Shown here in pieces: positions 15,007 through 21,490 of a stretch of 21,490 nucleotides of DNA; the first letter of the stretch is position 1, and every line of letters starts with the position of its first letter. The position numbers and the translations under genes were made by a program. This stretch comes from Candidatus Fermentithermobacillaceae bacterium (GTDB lineage Bacteria > Bacillota > Sulfobacillia > Fermentithermobacillales > Fermentithermobacillaceae): the NCBI GenBank assembly GCA_012842105.1, contig DUTL01000261.1:1-21490 (forward strand), read 5' to 3'. Under the pieces are notes generated by a model. That model saw nothing but the letters and a program-made list of their open reading frames with translations, made no database searches and had not been told where the DNA came from.

Positions 15007-15778
15007 GGTCTTGGCCATAGAAACAAGTACCAAACTTCTTGGGGTGGCAGTTGTAGACAATACAGGCATACGTTGTGAACTTACAATCGTAGAGCCTAGA
15101 ATTCACTCTAAGATGTTGCTTCCGTTATGCATGCAAGCAATGGATATAGTGGGTTTGGCACCTGGTGATCTGGATTGCCTGGCGGTGTCCGGCGGCCCCG
15201 GGTCTTTTACCGGGTTGAGGATAGGTTTCGCTACTGTGCAGGGGTTGGCGTTTTCCCTGGATAAGCCGGTTGCAAAGGTGCCGACTTTTCAGGTGTACTT
15301 GAGGCAGTGTTCAGCCTATCCAAGGGTCGGGATAGTGCAGGGGAAGGCCAGGAGTCAGACTGTATGCGCTCTGTATGAGAAGGTATCAGAGCATAAGGAG
15401 GCATGGGAGACGGCAAGCGGGCCAGGCTTCTGGACGGAATACGGCTTTAACGAAACTGTGCCTGCCGGCGCCATGGCTTACAATCAGTTTTTGAACGATT
15501 TGGGCGATAAGGCTTTAATGCCGGTTTGGGTTACAGGAGACGCTGCAGAACAGTTTTCCGGAGTAGCCGTGGAAGCGGGAACATATGATGTTAGGGTAGT
15601 TGACAGCCATCTCAGGTTGCCGGGCCCAGGGGTACTGGGGTTGATTGGCTTGGAAATGTTCCTGGAAGGTAAGGTGGTATGCGCTTCCTCAGCTGTTCCT
15701 GAATACTATCGAAGGTCCCAGGCTGAAGTCGTTTTTGCCCGCAAAAGAATGAAAGGTGACAGTGTTGAGCATCCCTAA
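14969..15778 (+). CDS. tsaB: tRNA threonylcarbamoyladenosine biosynthesis protein TsaB
   Basis: TsaB is the inactive ASKHA-fold partner that dimerises with TsaD in t6A synthesis. The core begins VLAIETSTKLLGVAVVD and contains the family motif VSGGPGSFTGLRIGFATVQG, followed by PVAKVPTFQVY. The C-terminus has VPEYYRRSQAE, the usual TsaB ending. The central 'DAR..E.Y' segment of most TsaB proteins is replaced by IVQGKARSQTVCALYE, which is unusual. The start is uncertain: TTG 14969 gives a 12-residue N-terminal extension and has AAAGG only 3 nt upstream, while TTG 15011 would cut into the first strand. Because the core needs residues from about 15005 on, 14969 is more likely. It overlaps tsaE upstream and rimI downstream. 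Confidence 0.92.
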   Translation: MRTFGKTGTKTARVLAIETSTKLLGVAVVDNTGIRCELTIVEPRIHSKMLLPLCMQAMDIVGLAPGDLDCLAVSGGPGSFTGLRIGFATVQGLAFSLDKPVAKVPTFQVYLRQCSAYPRVGIVQGKARSQTVCALYEKVSEHKEAWETASGPGFWTEYGFNETVPAGAMAYNQFLNDLGDKALMPVWVTGDAAEQFSGVAVEAGTYDVRVVDSHLRLPGPGVLGLIGLEMFLEGKVVCASSAVPEYYRRSQAEVVFARKRMKGDSVEHP

Positions 15779-16265
15779 AAATCTGGTTATTGAGAAGATG
15801 ACTCCAAGAGATCTTGACGAAGTGCTTTCAATCGAGCGTCAGTCGTATCCAACGCCCTGGTCCAGGCACGCTTTCAACTCCGAACTTACCGCAAATATCT
15901 ATGCCCATTACTTTACTGCCCGCATTGAAGGGGCGCTTGTTGGCTATTTCGGAATGTGGGTTTTCTTCGATGAAGCCCATATCACCAATATTGCAGTTCA
16001 TCCTCAACTCCGCCGGCAAGGAATAGGTGAGCAAATGCTGAAGTTTGCGTTTGAGAAGGCCAAGCAACTTAGCGCCACGAAGATGACTCTTGAAGTCAGG
16101 CTGTCTAACCATGGTGCTCAGAACCTTTACAGAAAACTCGGTTTTGAGGACAGGGGCATACGAAAGGGATACTATACTGATACCAATGAAGATGCGATCA
16201 TCATGTGGAAAGACGACTTAGGGCCCAAAACCCCTCAAGAAGAAAGGGTAAAGTGGATGATGTAG
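15762..16265 (+). CDS. rimI: Ribosomal protein S18 alanine N-acetyltransferase-like GNAT, RimI
   Basis: A GNAT-family acetyltransferase of about 167 residues. Family motifs: MTPRDLDEVLSIERQSYPTPW (N-terminal RimI pattern), ITNIAVHPQLRRQGIGEQML (acetyl-CoA-binding RRxGxG loop), LEVRLSNHGAQNLYRKLGFE and the GYYTDTNEDAIIMW ending. In bacteria RimI acetylates the N-terminus of ribosomal protein S18, and the gene often lies between tsaB and tsaD, as here except for the intruding pyrF. The start is GTG 15762 or TTG 15765 (5 or 8 nt after AAAGG 15752-15756); GTG 15756 overlaps that site. It overlaps the tsaB end. The short 51-nt gap to the converging pyrF shows no clear terminator. Confidence 0.92.
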   Translation: MLSIPKNLVIEKMTPRDLDEVLSIERQSYPTPWSRHAFNSELTANIYAHYFTARIEGALVGYFGMWVFFDEAHITNIAVHPQLRRQGIGEQMLKFAFEKAKQLSATKMTLEVRLSNHGAQNLYRKLGFEDRGIRKGYYTDTNEDAIIMWKDDLGPKTPQEERVKWMM

Positions 16266-16316
16266 CCTGTGGCTGTGTCACCGGTTTGATCAACTGTTGA
16301 GTTGAATGGTTGAAAC

Positions 16317-17255
16317 TTAGTTGGTATACAGGTTAAGGGCTACTGAGTTGATGTCGTCCCTTGCTTTTTCAGCGGCTCTGGCCATGGCCTCATAAATACC
16401 CGCTTGGCCCGGCTTAGCTTCGCCGGGTTCTTGTTTTTCATATGAGAATATTATTCCCCTGGATGATGAGACAATTGCGCCTGAGCCGTCAGGGTAAAAA
16501 GCTGCCTTGACATCCTCGCCTTTTCCACCCTGTGCTCCATAACCGGGCACAAGAAATACGGAATCGGGCATAACTTTTCGCATTAGTTCCAGGTGCTTTG
16601 GATAAGTGGCTCCAACCACTGCCCCAACATTTGAAAATCCAAATTGTCCAATGTTACCGCTTCCCAGGTTGCTCACACATTCGGCAACTTTCACCGCAAC
16701 AGCCTTTGGGGGTGCATCTGCTTTGTCATGCACTTCGAGGTTCTGAAAAACGCCGGATCCTGGATTCGACGTTTTCACAAGCACAAATAGCCCGCAGCCG
16801 TTCTTGTCTGCCATGGTTGCAAAGGGTTCGAGGGTGTCCGGGCCAAGATAAGGGTTTACAGTAAGCGCGTCCACAAAAAAATCAGATTCAGGATCCAGGT
16901 ATGCTTTTGCGTAGGCAGTGGCAGTGTTGCCGATGTCGCCTCTCTTGGCGTCAAGTATCACGGGAACGTCATGCTTTTGTGCATTACGTATGCATAGTGA
17001 AAGAGCCTTCCACCCAAAAATGCCCATGCTTTCGAAGAAGGCGGCCTGGGGCTTAACTGCAACTGCACGGGTTTTAGCTACCTCAATGATTGTGGAACAG
17101 AAAGCGTTCAACAGGTATTCATCTGATTTGCCCGGGAACGCTGCCTTGAGTTTTGATTCCGGTGCGAAAAGCCGTTTGGGGTCAGGGTCGATGCCAATTA
17201 CCATCCGTGACCGGACTGTGCTGATTCGTTCATTAAGCCTATCGGCAAAATGCAT
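16317..17255 (-). CDS. pyrF: Orotidine 5'-phosphate decarboxylase, type 2
   Basis: This enzyme decarboxylates OMP to UMP in the last step of de novo pyrimidine synthesis. At 312 residues it is the long type 2 form (the mycobacterial/Myxococcus-like subgroup) rather than the short B. subtilis type. Motifs: MVIGIDPDPKRLF, VAVKPQAAFFESMG, the catalytic VILDAKRGDIGNTATAYA (Asp-Lys-Asp array), VNPYLGPDTLEPF, LVKTSNPGS, GAVVGATYP, FLVPGYGAQGGKGED and the phosphate-binding VSSSRGIIFSY. ATG at 17255-17253 (complement) is preceded by GAGG about 8 nt away. It is the only - strand gene here and sits between rimI and tsaD, which are usually adjacent, so it appears to have been placed inside the tsa locus. 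No other pyr gene is nearby. Confidence 0.95.
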   Translation of the reverse strand: MHFADRLNERISTVRSRMVIGIDPDPKRLFAPESKLKAAFPGKSDEYLLNAFCSTIIEVAKTRAVAVKPQAAFFESMGIFGWKALSLCIRNAQKHDVPVILDAKRGDIGNTATAYAKAYLDPESDFFVDALTVNPYLGPDTLEPFATMADKNGCGLFVLVKTSNPGSGVFQNLEVHDKADAPPKAVAVKVAECVSNLGSGNIGQFGFSNVGAVVGATYPKHLELMRKVMPDSVFLVPGYGAQGGKGEDVKAAFYPDGSGAIVSSSRGIIFSYEKQEPGEAKPGQAGIYEAMARAAEKARDDINSVALNLYTN

Positions 17256-17336
17256 TTCACTTACCTCGCTATGCTGTTAGTTCTGTTCGTTCCTTTAGAC
17301 AAGACTATCAATACGGAAACAGAGTTGCAATGAAAT

Positions 17337-17406
17337 TTGGGGACGGTCCTAAACGTTTCATCTTCAAAATGCAGGGGTGTTTTGAAACGTTTAGGACCGT
17401 CCCCAA
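17337..17406. repeat. Perfect 24-bp inverted repeat, REP/MITE-like
   Basis: The left arm at 17337-17360 begins TTGGGGACGGTCC, and the right arm at 17383-17406 is its exact reverse complement. They are separated by 22 nt (17361-17382). The element lies in the 213-nt gap between the divergent pyrF and tsaD genes. The GGGGACGGTCC core with palindromic arms resembles repetitive palindromes that I associate with REP-associated tyrosine transposases in Firmicutes; that link is from memory and not shown here. The arms have no T-run directly after them, so it is not a typical terminator. Confidence 0.85.
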
Positions 17407-17424
17407 CGTTTCAGGGCCGTCACC
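17405..17424. repeat. Degenerate third copy of the repeat arm
   Basis: Directly after the right arm, AACGTTTCAGGGCCGTCACC repeats the right-arm sequence AACGTTTAGGACCGTCCCC with one inserted base and two substitutions, in the same orientation. It suggests that the element arose from, or is flanked by, a tandem copy of the same palindrome arm. Confidence 0.6.
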
Positions 17425-17436
17425 AGTTTTTCACGG

Positions 17437-17468
17437 TATAATTGGGATAGACTTTAAGAGGTGATGAT
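17437..17468 (+). promoter_or_regulatory. Candidate -10 box and ribosome binding site of tsaD
   Basis: A consensus TATAAT is at 17437-17442, about 26 nt before the tsaD ATG, and AAGAGGTGA (17456-17464) is the Shine-Dalgarno. The region where a -35 box would sit (about 17414-17419, inside the degenerate repeat arm) has no good match, so the promoter call is moderate. If real, the repeat insertion sits at the promoter's upstream edge. Confidence 0.45.
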
Positions 17469-18497
17469 ATGATCGTACTTGGAATCGATACATCATGTGA
17501 TGATACTTCTTGCGCTGTTGTCAAGGATGGAAGACAGGCCTTGTCGAATATTGTTTCTTCCCAAACAAGCCTTCACTCGAAGTATGGAGGGGTTGTTCCT
17601 GAAATTGCTTCCAGAAGGCATTTGGAGGTACTTATCCCGGTCAGCCATGAAGCTCTGGCTCAAGCAGGTGTCACTATTAAGGACATTGATGCAGTTGCCG
17701 TTACCAACGGGCCGGGCCTTCTAGGCTCGTTGCTGGTAGGGGTTTGTTATGCCAAGAGCCTGGCTTACGCAGCCGGAATTCCATTAATTGACGTTCACCA
17801 CCTGGCAGGGCATATCTACGCCAACTTCCTGGGAGAGAAAGTACCTGAGTTTCCATTGCTCAACCTGGTTGTATCAGGAGGGCACTCTGAACTTATCTTC
17901 ATGGAATCCCATGGACGGTTCAGCGTAATAGCTGAAACCAGAGATGACGCCGCGGGCGAAGTATTCGACAAAGTTGCCAGAGAAATTGGGCTCGGTTTTC
18001 CTGGGGGCCCTTACCTGGATAAACTGGCTGAGACAGGTGACCCACACAGTATCCCTTTCCCATTGCCAAAAATCCGCGGCTCCAAGTATGATTACAGTTT
18101 CTCAGGGATTAAGACCCGTGCCCTGCTTGAATTTGAGTCAGGTGGCAAGGCCGAACGACTCAAGCCTGATCTTGCGGCAAGTTTCAGAAAAGCTGTAGTG
18201 GATCAATTGTTGCATGCGGTGGAAGAATTGCTCATAAACACAGGAGCCAGGAGTTTTGCCATTTCAGGTGGAGTTGCAGCCAATACGTTGCTGCGGCGGG
18301 AAAGCCGGAAACTGGCTGAGGAACTGAATATCCCCCTGTTTGCCCCCCCTAAGGCGTTATGTACAGATAACGGTGCTATGATTGCGGCAGCCGGTTATTA
18401 CAAATATAAAGTGACTGATTGCTGTTCACCTGAAGGCCCGTGGCTAAACCCGTTGGCCGGCCTTGAAATGCAGTCGTGGGGAGAGGATATGCAATGA
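17469..18497 (+). CDS. tsaD: tRNA N6-adenosine threonylcarbamoyltransferase TsaD
   Basis: TsaD is the catalytic subunit that transfers the threonylcarbamoyl group to A37 of tRNA. It is a Kae1/Qri7-family ASKHA protein of 342 residues, the usual length. Motifs: MIVLGIDTSCDDTS, VVPEIASRRH, TNGPGLLGSLLVG, the metal-binding HHLAGHIYA (His111, His115), VSGGHSELI, DDAAGEVFDKVAREIG, GGPYLDKLA, YDYSFSGIKT, AISGGVAANTLLR and CTDNGAMIAAAG. ATG 17469 follows AAGAGGTGA at 17456-17464. Its end overlaps the next gene's start (ATGA at 18494-18497), so the radical SAM gene is translationally coupled to it. It is cut off from tsaE-tsaB-rimI by the inverted pyrF and the palindromic repeat. Confidence 0.97.
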   Translation: MIVLGIDTSCDDTSCAVVKDGRQALSNIVSSQTSLHSKYGGVVPEIASRRHLEVLIPVSHEALAQAGVTIKDIDAVAVTNGPGLLGSLLVGVCYAKSLAYAAGIPLIDVHHLAGHIYANFLGEKVPEFPLLNLVVSGGHSELIFMESHGRFSVIAETRDDAAGEVFDKVAREIGLGFPGGPYLDKLAETGDPHSIPFPLPKIRGSKYDYSFSGIKTRALLEFESGGKAERLKPDLAASFRKAVVDQLLHAVEELLINTGARSFAISGGVAANTLLRRESRKLAEELNIPLFAPPKALCTDNGAMIAAAGYYKYKVTDCCSPEGPWLNPLAGLEMQSWGEDMQ

Positions 18498-19831
18498 TGC
18501 CGGGTCCGACGCCGCCTCCTTCCATTGAGGCGCTCTTGTATCACGCTCAGATGCAGGGGGTTTTGCCTCTTACATCTTGTTGCAATATGCAGTGTATCTT
18601 TTGTTCTAACGCCTACAATCCGGACAACTGTGAGGTGTTTGCCATACCTCCCAGGCCCCTTGCGGAGATTAAGGACAGTATTTTGTGGCTGGTAGGATCT
18701 AGGGGCCCTGTTGTAATTGGTGAGTCTGTTACCAGAATCAATGAAGGGGAGCCCCTTACCCATCCTGAGTTCTTGGGGATTCTCCAGCTGGTACGCAGGC
18801 ATTATCCTGACAGAAGCATCAAGGTGACAACCAACGCTTCATTGTTTACCGCCGATTTGATTGAGCAAATTGCAGAACTCAATATTGAACTCATGGTGTC
18901 TTTGAACACTGTAGGTTACCGAGAGCGGGTCATGGGCGACAAGCAGCCCGAAACAACCCTGCGCAACGTAGAGGCTCTTGGGGGAAAAGTCAGGTTTGAA
19001 GGAAGCATAGTATCGTTGCCGTTTGTAACCGGATGGGAGGATATTGAGGCTACAGCAAAGTTTCTGAAGGATTCAGGAGCATGGTCCATAAGGATACTGG
19101 CGCCGGGATTTTCCAGGTTTCATCCTCTCAGCAAAGAGGCGGCTTCAATCACGCAGGATGACATAAGATCTTTCAGCCATAATCTTGAGAAGGATCTAAA
19201 GGTTCCGGTGCTGTTTGAACCGGCCAGGATTACATCAGTCATTCCAGTTGTTGAGCATGTATTGCCTCGATCGCCTGCAAGAAGAGCGGGAATCAGGCCC
19301 GGAGATGTGATAACCGAAGTCTCAGGGCGGCCGGTACTGTCACGAACAGAAGCTTTCGAGTTAGTTAGGGACAATGAGAGGCCGCGTGTGGCTTACGACA
19401 GGCAAGGGGCCGTGTATGATGCGGTAATCAATAAGCAGAGGTTCCAGCCCTCCGGGCTTGTAATGTATGACGATTTGGACCCCAAATCGTGGTTTGAGTG
19501 GGAGCGCAAATCGCATGTAAAACGCAGGCGGGTTCTGGTGCTCACTTCAGCGCCGGCAAAACCGGTTATTGAGGATGCATTGAAAATGCGGGGGCTGGAG
19601 GCGAGGGTGGAAGCAGTGCCTTCAGTGTTCTTCGGAGGCAATATTGAGGCCGGGGGCCTGCTTACAGTGAGAGATTTTGCCGTTGCCTACGGTGAAATTG
19701 CCGGTTTGGATTTTGATCCTGATATTGTGACTTTGCCCAAAAGAGCTTTTGACCCCTGGGGCAGGGATCTTGAAGGGATTAGCTACAGGGTGTTTGAGGA
19801 AATAACCGGGAAACCTGTTGTGTTTGGGTAA
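18494..19831 (+). CDS. Radical SAM protein with central PDZ and C-terminal DUF512-like domain
   Basis: A 445-residue putative Fe-S enzyme. The N-terminal radical SAM part has the 4Fe-4S motif SCCNMQCIFCSN (Cys30, Cys34, Cys37), INEGEPLTHPEF (GEP-type SAM site) and KVTTNASLFT. A PDZ domain lies at about 250-315 (LPRSPARRAGIRPGDVITEV). The C-terminal region contains VLVLTSAPAKPVIEDAL and VFFGGNIEAGGLLTVRDF (378-395), which resembles the FFG...GLLTG segment of DUF512 proteins. In the DUF512 proteins I know, the PDZ domain precedes the radical SAM domain; here it follows it. ATG 18494 overlaps the tsaD stop by 4 nt and lies 7 nt after GGAGAGG (18480-18486); a GTG at 18476 would include that site. 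Substrate unknown. Confidence 0.8.
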   Translation: MMPGPTPPPSIEALLYHAQMQGVLPLTSCCNMQCIFCSNAYNPDNCEVFAIPPRPLAEIKDSILWLVGSRGPVVIGESVTRINEGEPLTHPEFLGILQLVRRHYPDRSIKVTTNASLFTADLIEQIAELNIELMVSLNTVGYRERVMGDKQPETTLRNVEALGGKVRFEGSIVSLPFVTGWEDIEATAKFLKDSGAWSIRILAPGFSRFHPLSKEAASITQDDIRSFSHNLEKDLKVPVLFEPARITSVIPVVEHVLPRSPARRAGIRPGDVITEVSGRPVLSRTEAFELVRDNERPRVAYDRQGAVYDAVINKQRFQPSGLVMYDDLDPKSWFEWERKSHVKRRRVLVLTSAPAKPVIEDALKMRGLEARVEAVPSVFFGGNIEAGGLLTVRDFAVAYGEIAGLDFDPDIVTLPKRAFDPWGRDLEGISYRVFEEITGKPVVFG

Positions 19832-19917
19832 GTACTGGAAGGATTGTTCGTTGTTTCAAAGAATGTTATTGGTACAGAAGTATTTGATGTTACAACGTTT
19901 TTGGGAGGTTGAGGCTA
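19832..19917 (+). promoter_or_regulatory. Intergenic gap before M42 peptidases, candidate motif
   Basis: The 86-nt gap holds AGGA (19840-19843) and, 15 nt later, AAGAAT (19859-19864), a further weak match to the motif seen before the membrane protein and MutL-like copy 2 genes. GGGAGG at 19903-19908 is the Shine-Dalgarno for TTG 19918. No terminator hairpin is evident. Confidence 0.25.
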
Positions 19918-20979
19918 TTGGACGTAAAAGAGTTTCTGGTGAGCGCCTCTCTGGCCCACGGAGTATCCGGCTTTGAGTTCATGAATATTGCTTCCGTGGT
20001 CAAAGACGCTATGGCAGGCTTTGTAGATGAAATCCAAACAGACGTTCTCGGCAATGTCATCGGAATAAAACGTGGTGAGGGCAGTGATCCAAGGCCCGCC
20101 ATAATGCTTGCAGGCCATATGGATGAAATTGGGCTTATGGTCACCAAAATTGAGGAAGGCGGGTTTCTGAGGTTCACCCAGGTGGGCGGAGTGGATCCAA
20201 GAATCTTGCCGGCTCATGAAGTGATCGTGTATGGCAAGAAGCCTCTGTCAGGAGTAATCGGAGTTAAGCCGCCCCACTTGACTTCACGTGAAGAGGCGCA
20301 AAAGGCCCACAAAATGGAGGATCTTTTCATCGATACCGGTTTGCCCGAAGACGATGTCCGCAATCTCGTCCGCGTAGGTGATATAGCTACCTTCAAACGC
20401 CAGGTAAGCGACCTTATGCAGGACGGATTTTCAGGCAAGTCCCTTGACGATAGGGCAGGGGTTGCGGTTATCCTGGCCTGTCTTGATGAATTGAGCAAGT
20501 ATAAGGTCAATGCAGACGTGTACGCTGTGGCCACAACTCAGGAAGAAGTAGGCTTAAGAGGGGCCCTGGTATCGTCCTACGGCATCCAGCCTGACATCGG
20601 TATAGCTATTGATGTGTGCCATGCTGAGACCCCGGGGGTTCCTGAGTGGAGGACTTCTTCTATGGGAAAGGGCCCTGCACTGGCCCAGGGCGGGAACATT
20701 CACCCTAAAGTCCATGCCGGACTGGAAAAGGCGGCTAAGGAACTTGGCATCACAGTGCAAAAGGAGATCGCTCCTGCAGCGACAGGCACCGATGCGTGGG
20801 CTATTCAGGTTACACGTGCAGGAGTAGCCACCGGCCTGGTTTCCATTCCGCTCAGGTACATGCACACGTCTGTTGAGACTCTCTCGGCCGGTGACGTGGA
20901 GCAAGCAGGCAAGCTGTTGGCCAGGTTTATTGCGTCTGTGGACGCATGTTTTGTGAAGGAGTTGAAGACATGGATCTAA
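19918..20979 (+). CDS. M42 family metallo-aminopeptidase, first of a tandem pair
   Basis: A cytosolic dinuclear-zinc aminopeptidase of the TET/glutamyl-aminopeptidase type (353 residues), which trims short peptides. Metal-ligand motifs are visible: AGHMDEIGLMV (His67, with catalytic Asp69), SLDDRAGV (bridging Asp178), TTQEEVGLRG (catalytic Glu209, ligand Glu210), AIDVCHAE (Asp232) and LRYMHTSVE (His316). The start is TTG 19918, 9 nt after GGGAGG; the in-frame TTG at 19909 directly abuts that sequence. The stop overlaps the start of a second M42 gene by 10 nt. M42 enzymes assemble into dodecameric tetrahedra, and adjacent paralogues can form mixed particles in archaea, which is possible here. 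Confidence 0.95.
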   Translation: MDVKEFLVSASLAHGVSGFEFMNIASVVKDAMAGFVDEIQTDVLGNVIGIKRGEGSDPRPAIMLAGHMDEIGLMVTKIEEGGFLRFTQVGGVDPRILPAHEVIVYGKKPLSGVIGVKPPHLTSREEAQKAHKMEDLFIDTGLPEDDVRNLVRVGDIATFKRQVSDLMQDGFSGKSLDDRAGVAVILACLDELSKYKVNADVYAVATTQEEVGLRGALVSSYGIQPDIGIAIDVCHAETPGVPEWRTSSMGKGPALAQGGNIHPKVHAGLEKAAKELGITVQKEIAPAATGTDAWAIQVTRAGVATGLVSIPLRYMHTSVETLSAGDVEQAGKLLARFIASVDACFVKELKTWI

Positions 20980-21490
20980 GGACTCTTACATCTCTTTCCG
21001 GGGTTTCAGGAAACGAACACGAGATCCGGGCCGCCATAATGCAAGAGCTCGAATCTATGGGGATTTCATATGAGTGTGATGTGCTTGGAAACGTAATCGC
21101 AAAGACGGGCGACGAAGGCCCTAGGGTGTTGCTTGATGCTCATATGGACGAAGTGGGGCTTATGATAACCCACATTGAGAAGAATGGGTTTCTCCGGTTT
21201 ACCACAGTTGGCGGCATAGATCCCCGGGTGCTGGTTTCAAAACGGGTACTTGTAGGCAAGGAAAAACTGCCTGGCGTAATAGGAGCCAAAGCCATCCACC
21301 TTCAAGAACGTGATGAGCGCTCCCGGGTAATACCCATAGATCAGCTCTTTATCGACATTGGAGCGGGGTCGCGGGAACAGGCCCAAAGCAAGGTGCAGCA
21401 AGGCGACTATGTGATTTTTGATACACAGTACGAAGAACTTTCTTCCGGAATCATCAAAGCCAGGGCATTGGATGACCGGGTTGGGTGCGC
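20970..21490 (+). CDS. Second M42 family metallo-aminopeptidase, 3'-truncated by window edge
   Basis: The frame from ATG 20970 is open to the right edge (173 complete codons). It reads MDLRTLTSLSGVSGNEHEIR, then DVLGNVIAK, LLDAHMDEVGLMITHIE (first metal His and catalytic Asp), TVGGIDPRVLVSK, GVIGAKAIHL, DQLFIDIGA and ends ARALDDRVGC, the bridging Asp region. It is clearly homologous to the gene before it but not identical. AAGGAG at 20956-20961 gives 8-nt spacing, and the start overlaps the previous stop by 10 nt, so translation is coupled. The remaining half, with the Glu-Glu and last His ligands, lies outside the window. Confidence 0.94.
   Translation, partial: MDLRTLTSLSGVSGNEHEIRAAIMQELESMGISYECDVLGNVIAKTGDEGPRVLLDAHMDEVGLMITHIEKNGFLRFTTVGGIDPRVLVSKRVLVGKEKLPGVIGAKAIHLQERDERSRVIPIDQLFIDIGAGSREQAQSKVQQGDYVIFDTQYEELSSGIIKARALDDRVGC

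Noticed and set aside
16266..16316. Terminator between the converging rimI and pyrF genes
   Set aside because: Only a 5-bp TCAAC/GTTGA stem is present without a T-run; no convincing bidirectional terminator.
17337..17406. The 24-bp palindrome as a transcription terminator for an operon
   Set aside because: It lies between divergent genes, so no transcript needs ending there, and no T-run follows either arm.

Overview
The window looks like a chromosomal segment of an anaerobic Bacillota (Firmicutes, clostridial-type) bacterium. Supporting evidence: strong purine-rich ribosome binding sites before almost every gene, many TTG/GTG starts, the order acpS - nnr - mazE - mazF, a GlmL/MutL-type ATPase, and tsaE-tsaB-rimI close to tsaD. 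I cannot place it to genus. Nearly everything lies on the + strand; only pyrF is on the - strand. I see no rRNA, tRNA, CRISPR array, prophage or intact transposase.

Layout. (1) 1-2860: the 3' part of acpS (cut by the left edge), the bifunctional NAD(P)HX repair enzyme, and a MazEF toxin-antitoxin pair. (2) 2918-4781: a class-I-glutaminase-like peptidase (C26) and an S58 aminopeptidase. (3) 4911-12566: a small membrane protein, then two paralogous two-gene modules. Each module is a MutL/GlmL-family ASKHA ATPase followed by a protein with barrel-sandwich (lipoyl-like) and KOW-like domains. A 134-residue conserved-looking small protein lies between the modules, and a strong intrinsic terminator at 12590-12622 closes the block. 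No cobalamin mutase subunit is encoded here. (4) 12820-16265: a tightly overlapping run of a Cys-rich DUF483-like protein, family 4 uracil-DNA glycosylase, tsaE, tsaB and rimI. (5) 16317-17255: pyrF in reverse orientation. (6) 17337-17424: a perfect 24-bp inverted repeat plus a degenerate third arm, resembling a REP/MITE element. (7) 17469-21490: tsaD, a radical SAM/PDZ/DUF512-like protein, and two overlapping M42 metallo-aminopeptidases, the second cut by the right edge.

TsaE, TsaB and TsaD (with a TsaC not seen here) make the t6A modification of tRNA. AcpS, NNR, UDG and PyrF are housekeeping functions. Four of the genes are peptidases, which suggests peptide catabolism or peptide recycling.

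The strongest candidate for an undescribed system is the duplicated MutL-like ATPase / lipoyl-like partner module. The two partner proteins are clear homologues. The 79-residue length difference between them is explained by an internal duplication of one barrel-sandwich half in the first copy. The second most interesting item is the radical SAM protein, whose PDZ domain follows the radical SAM domain rather than preceding it.
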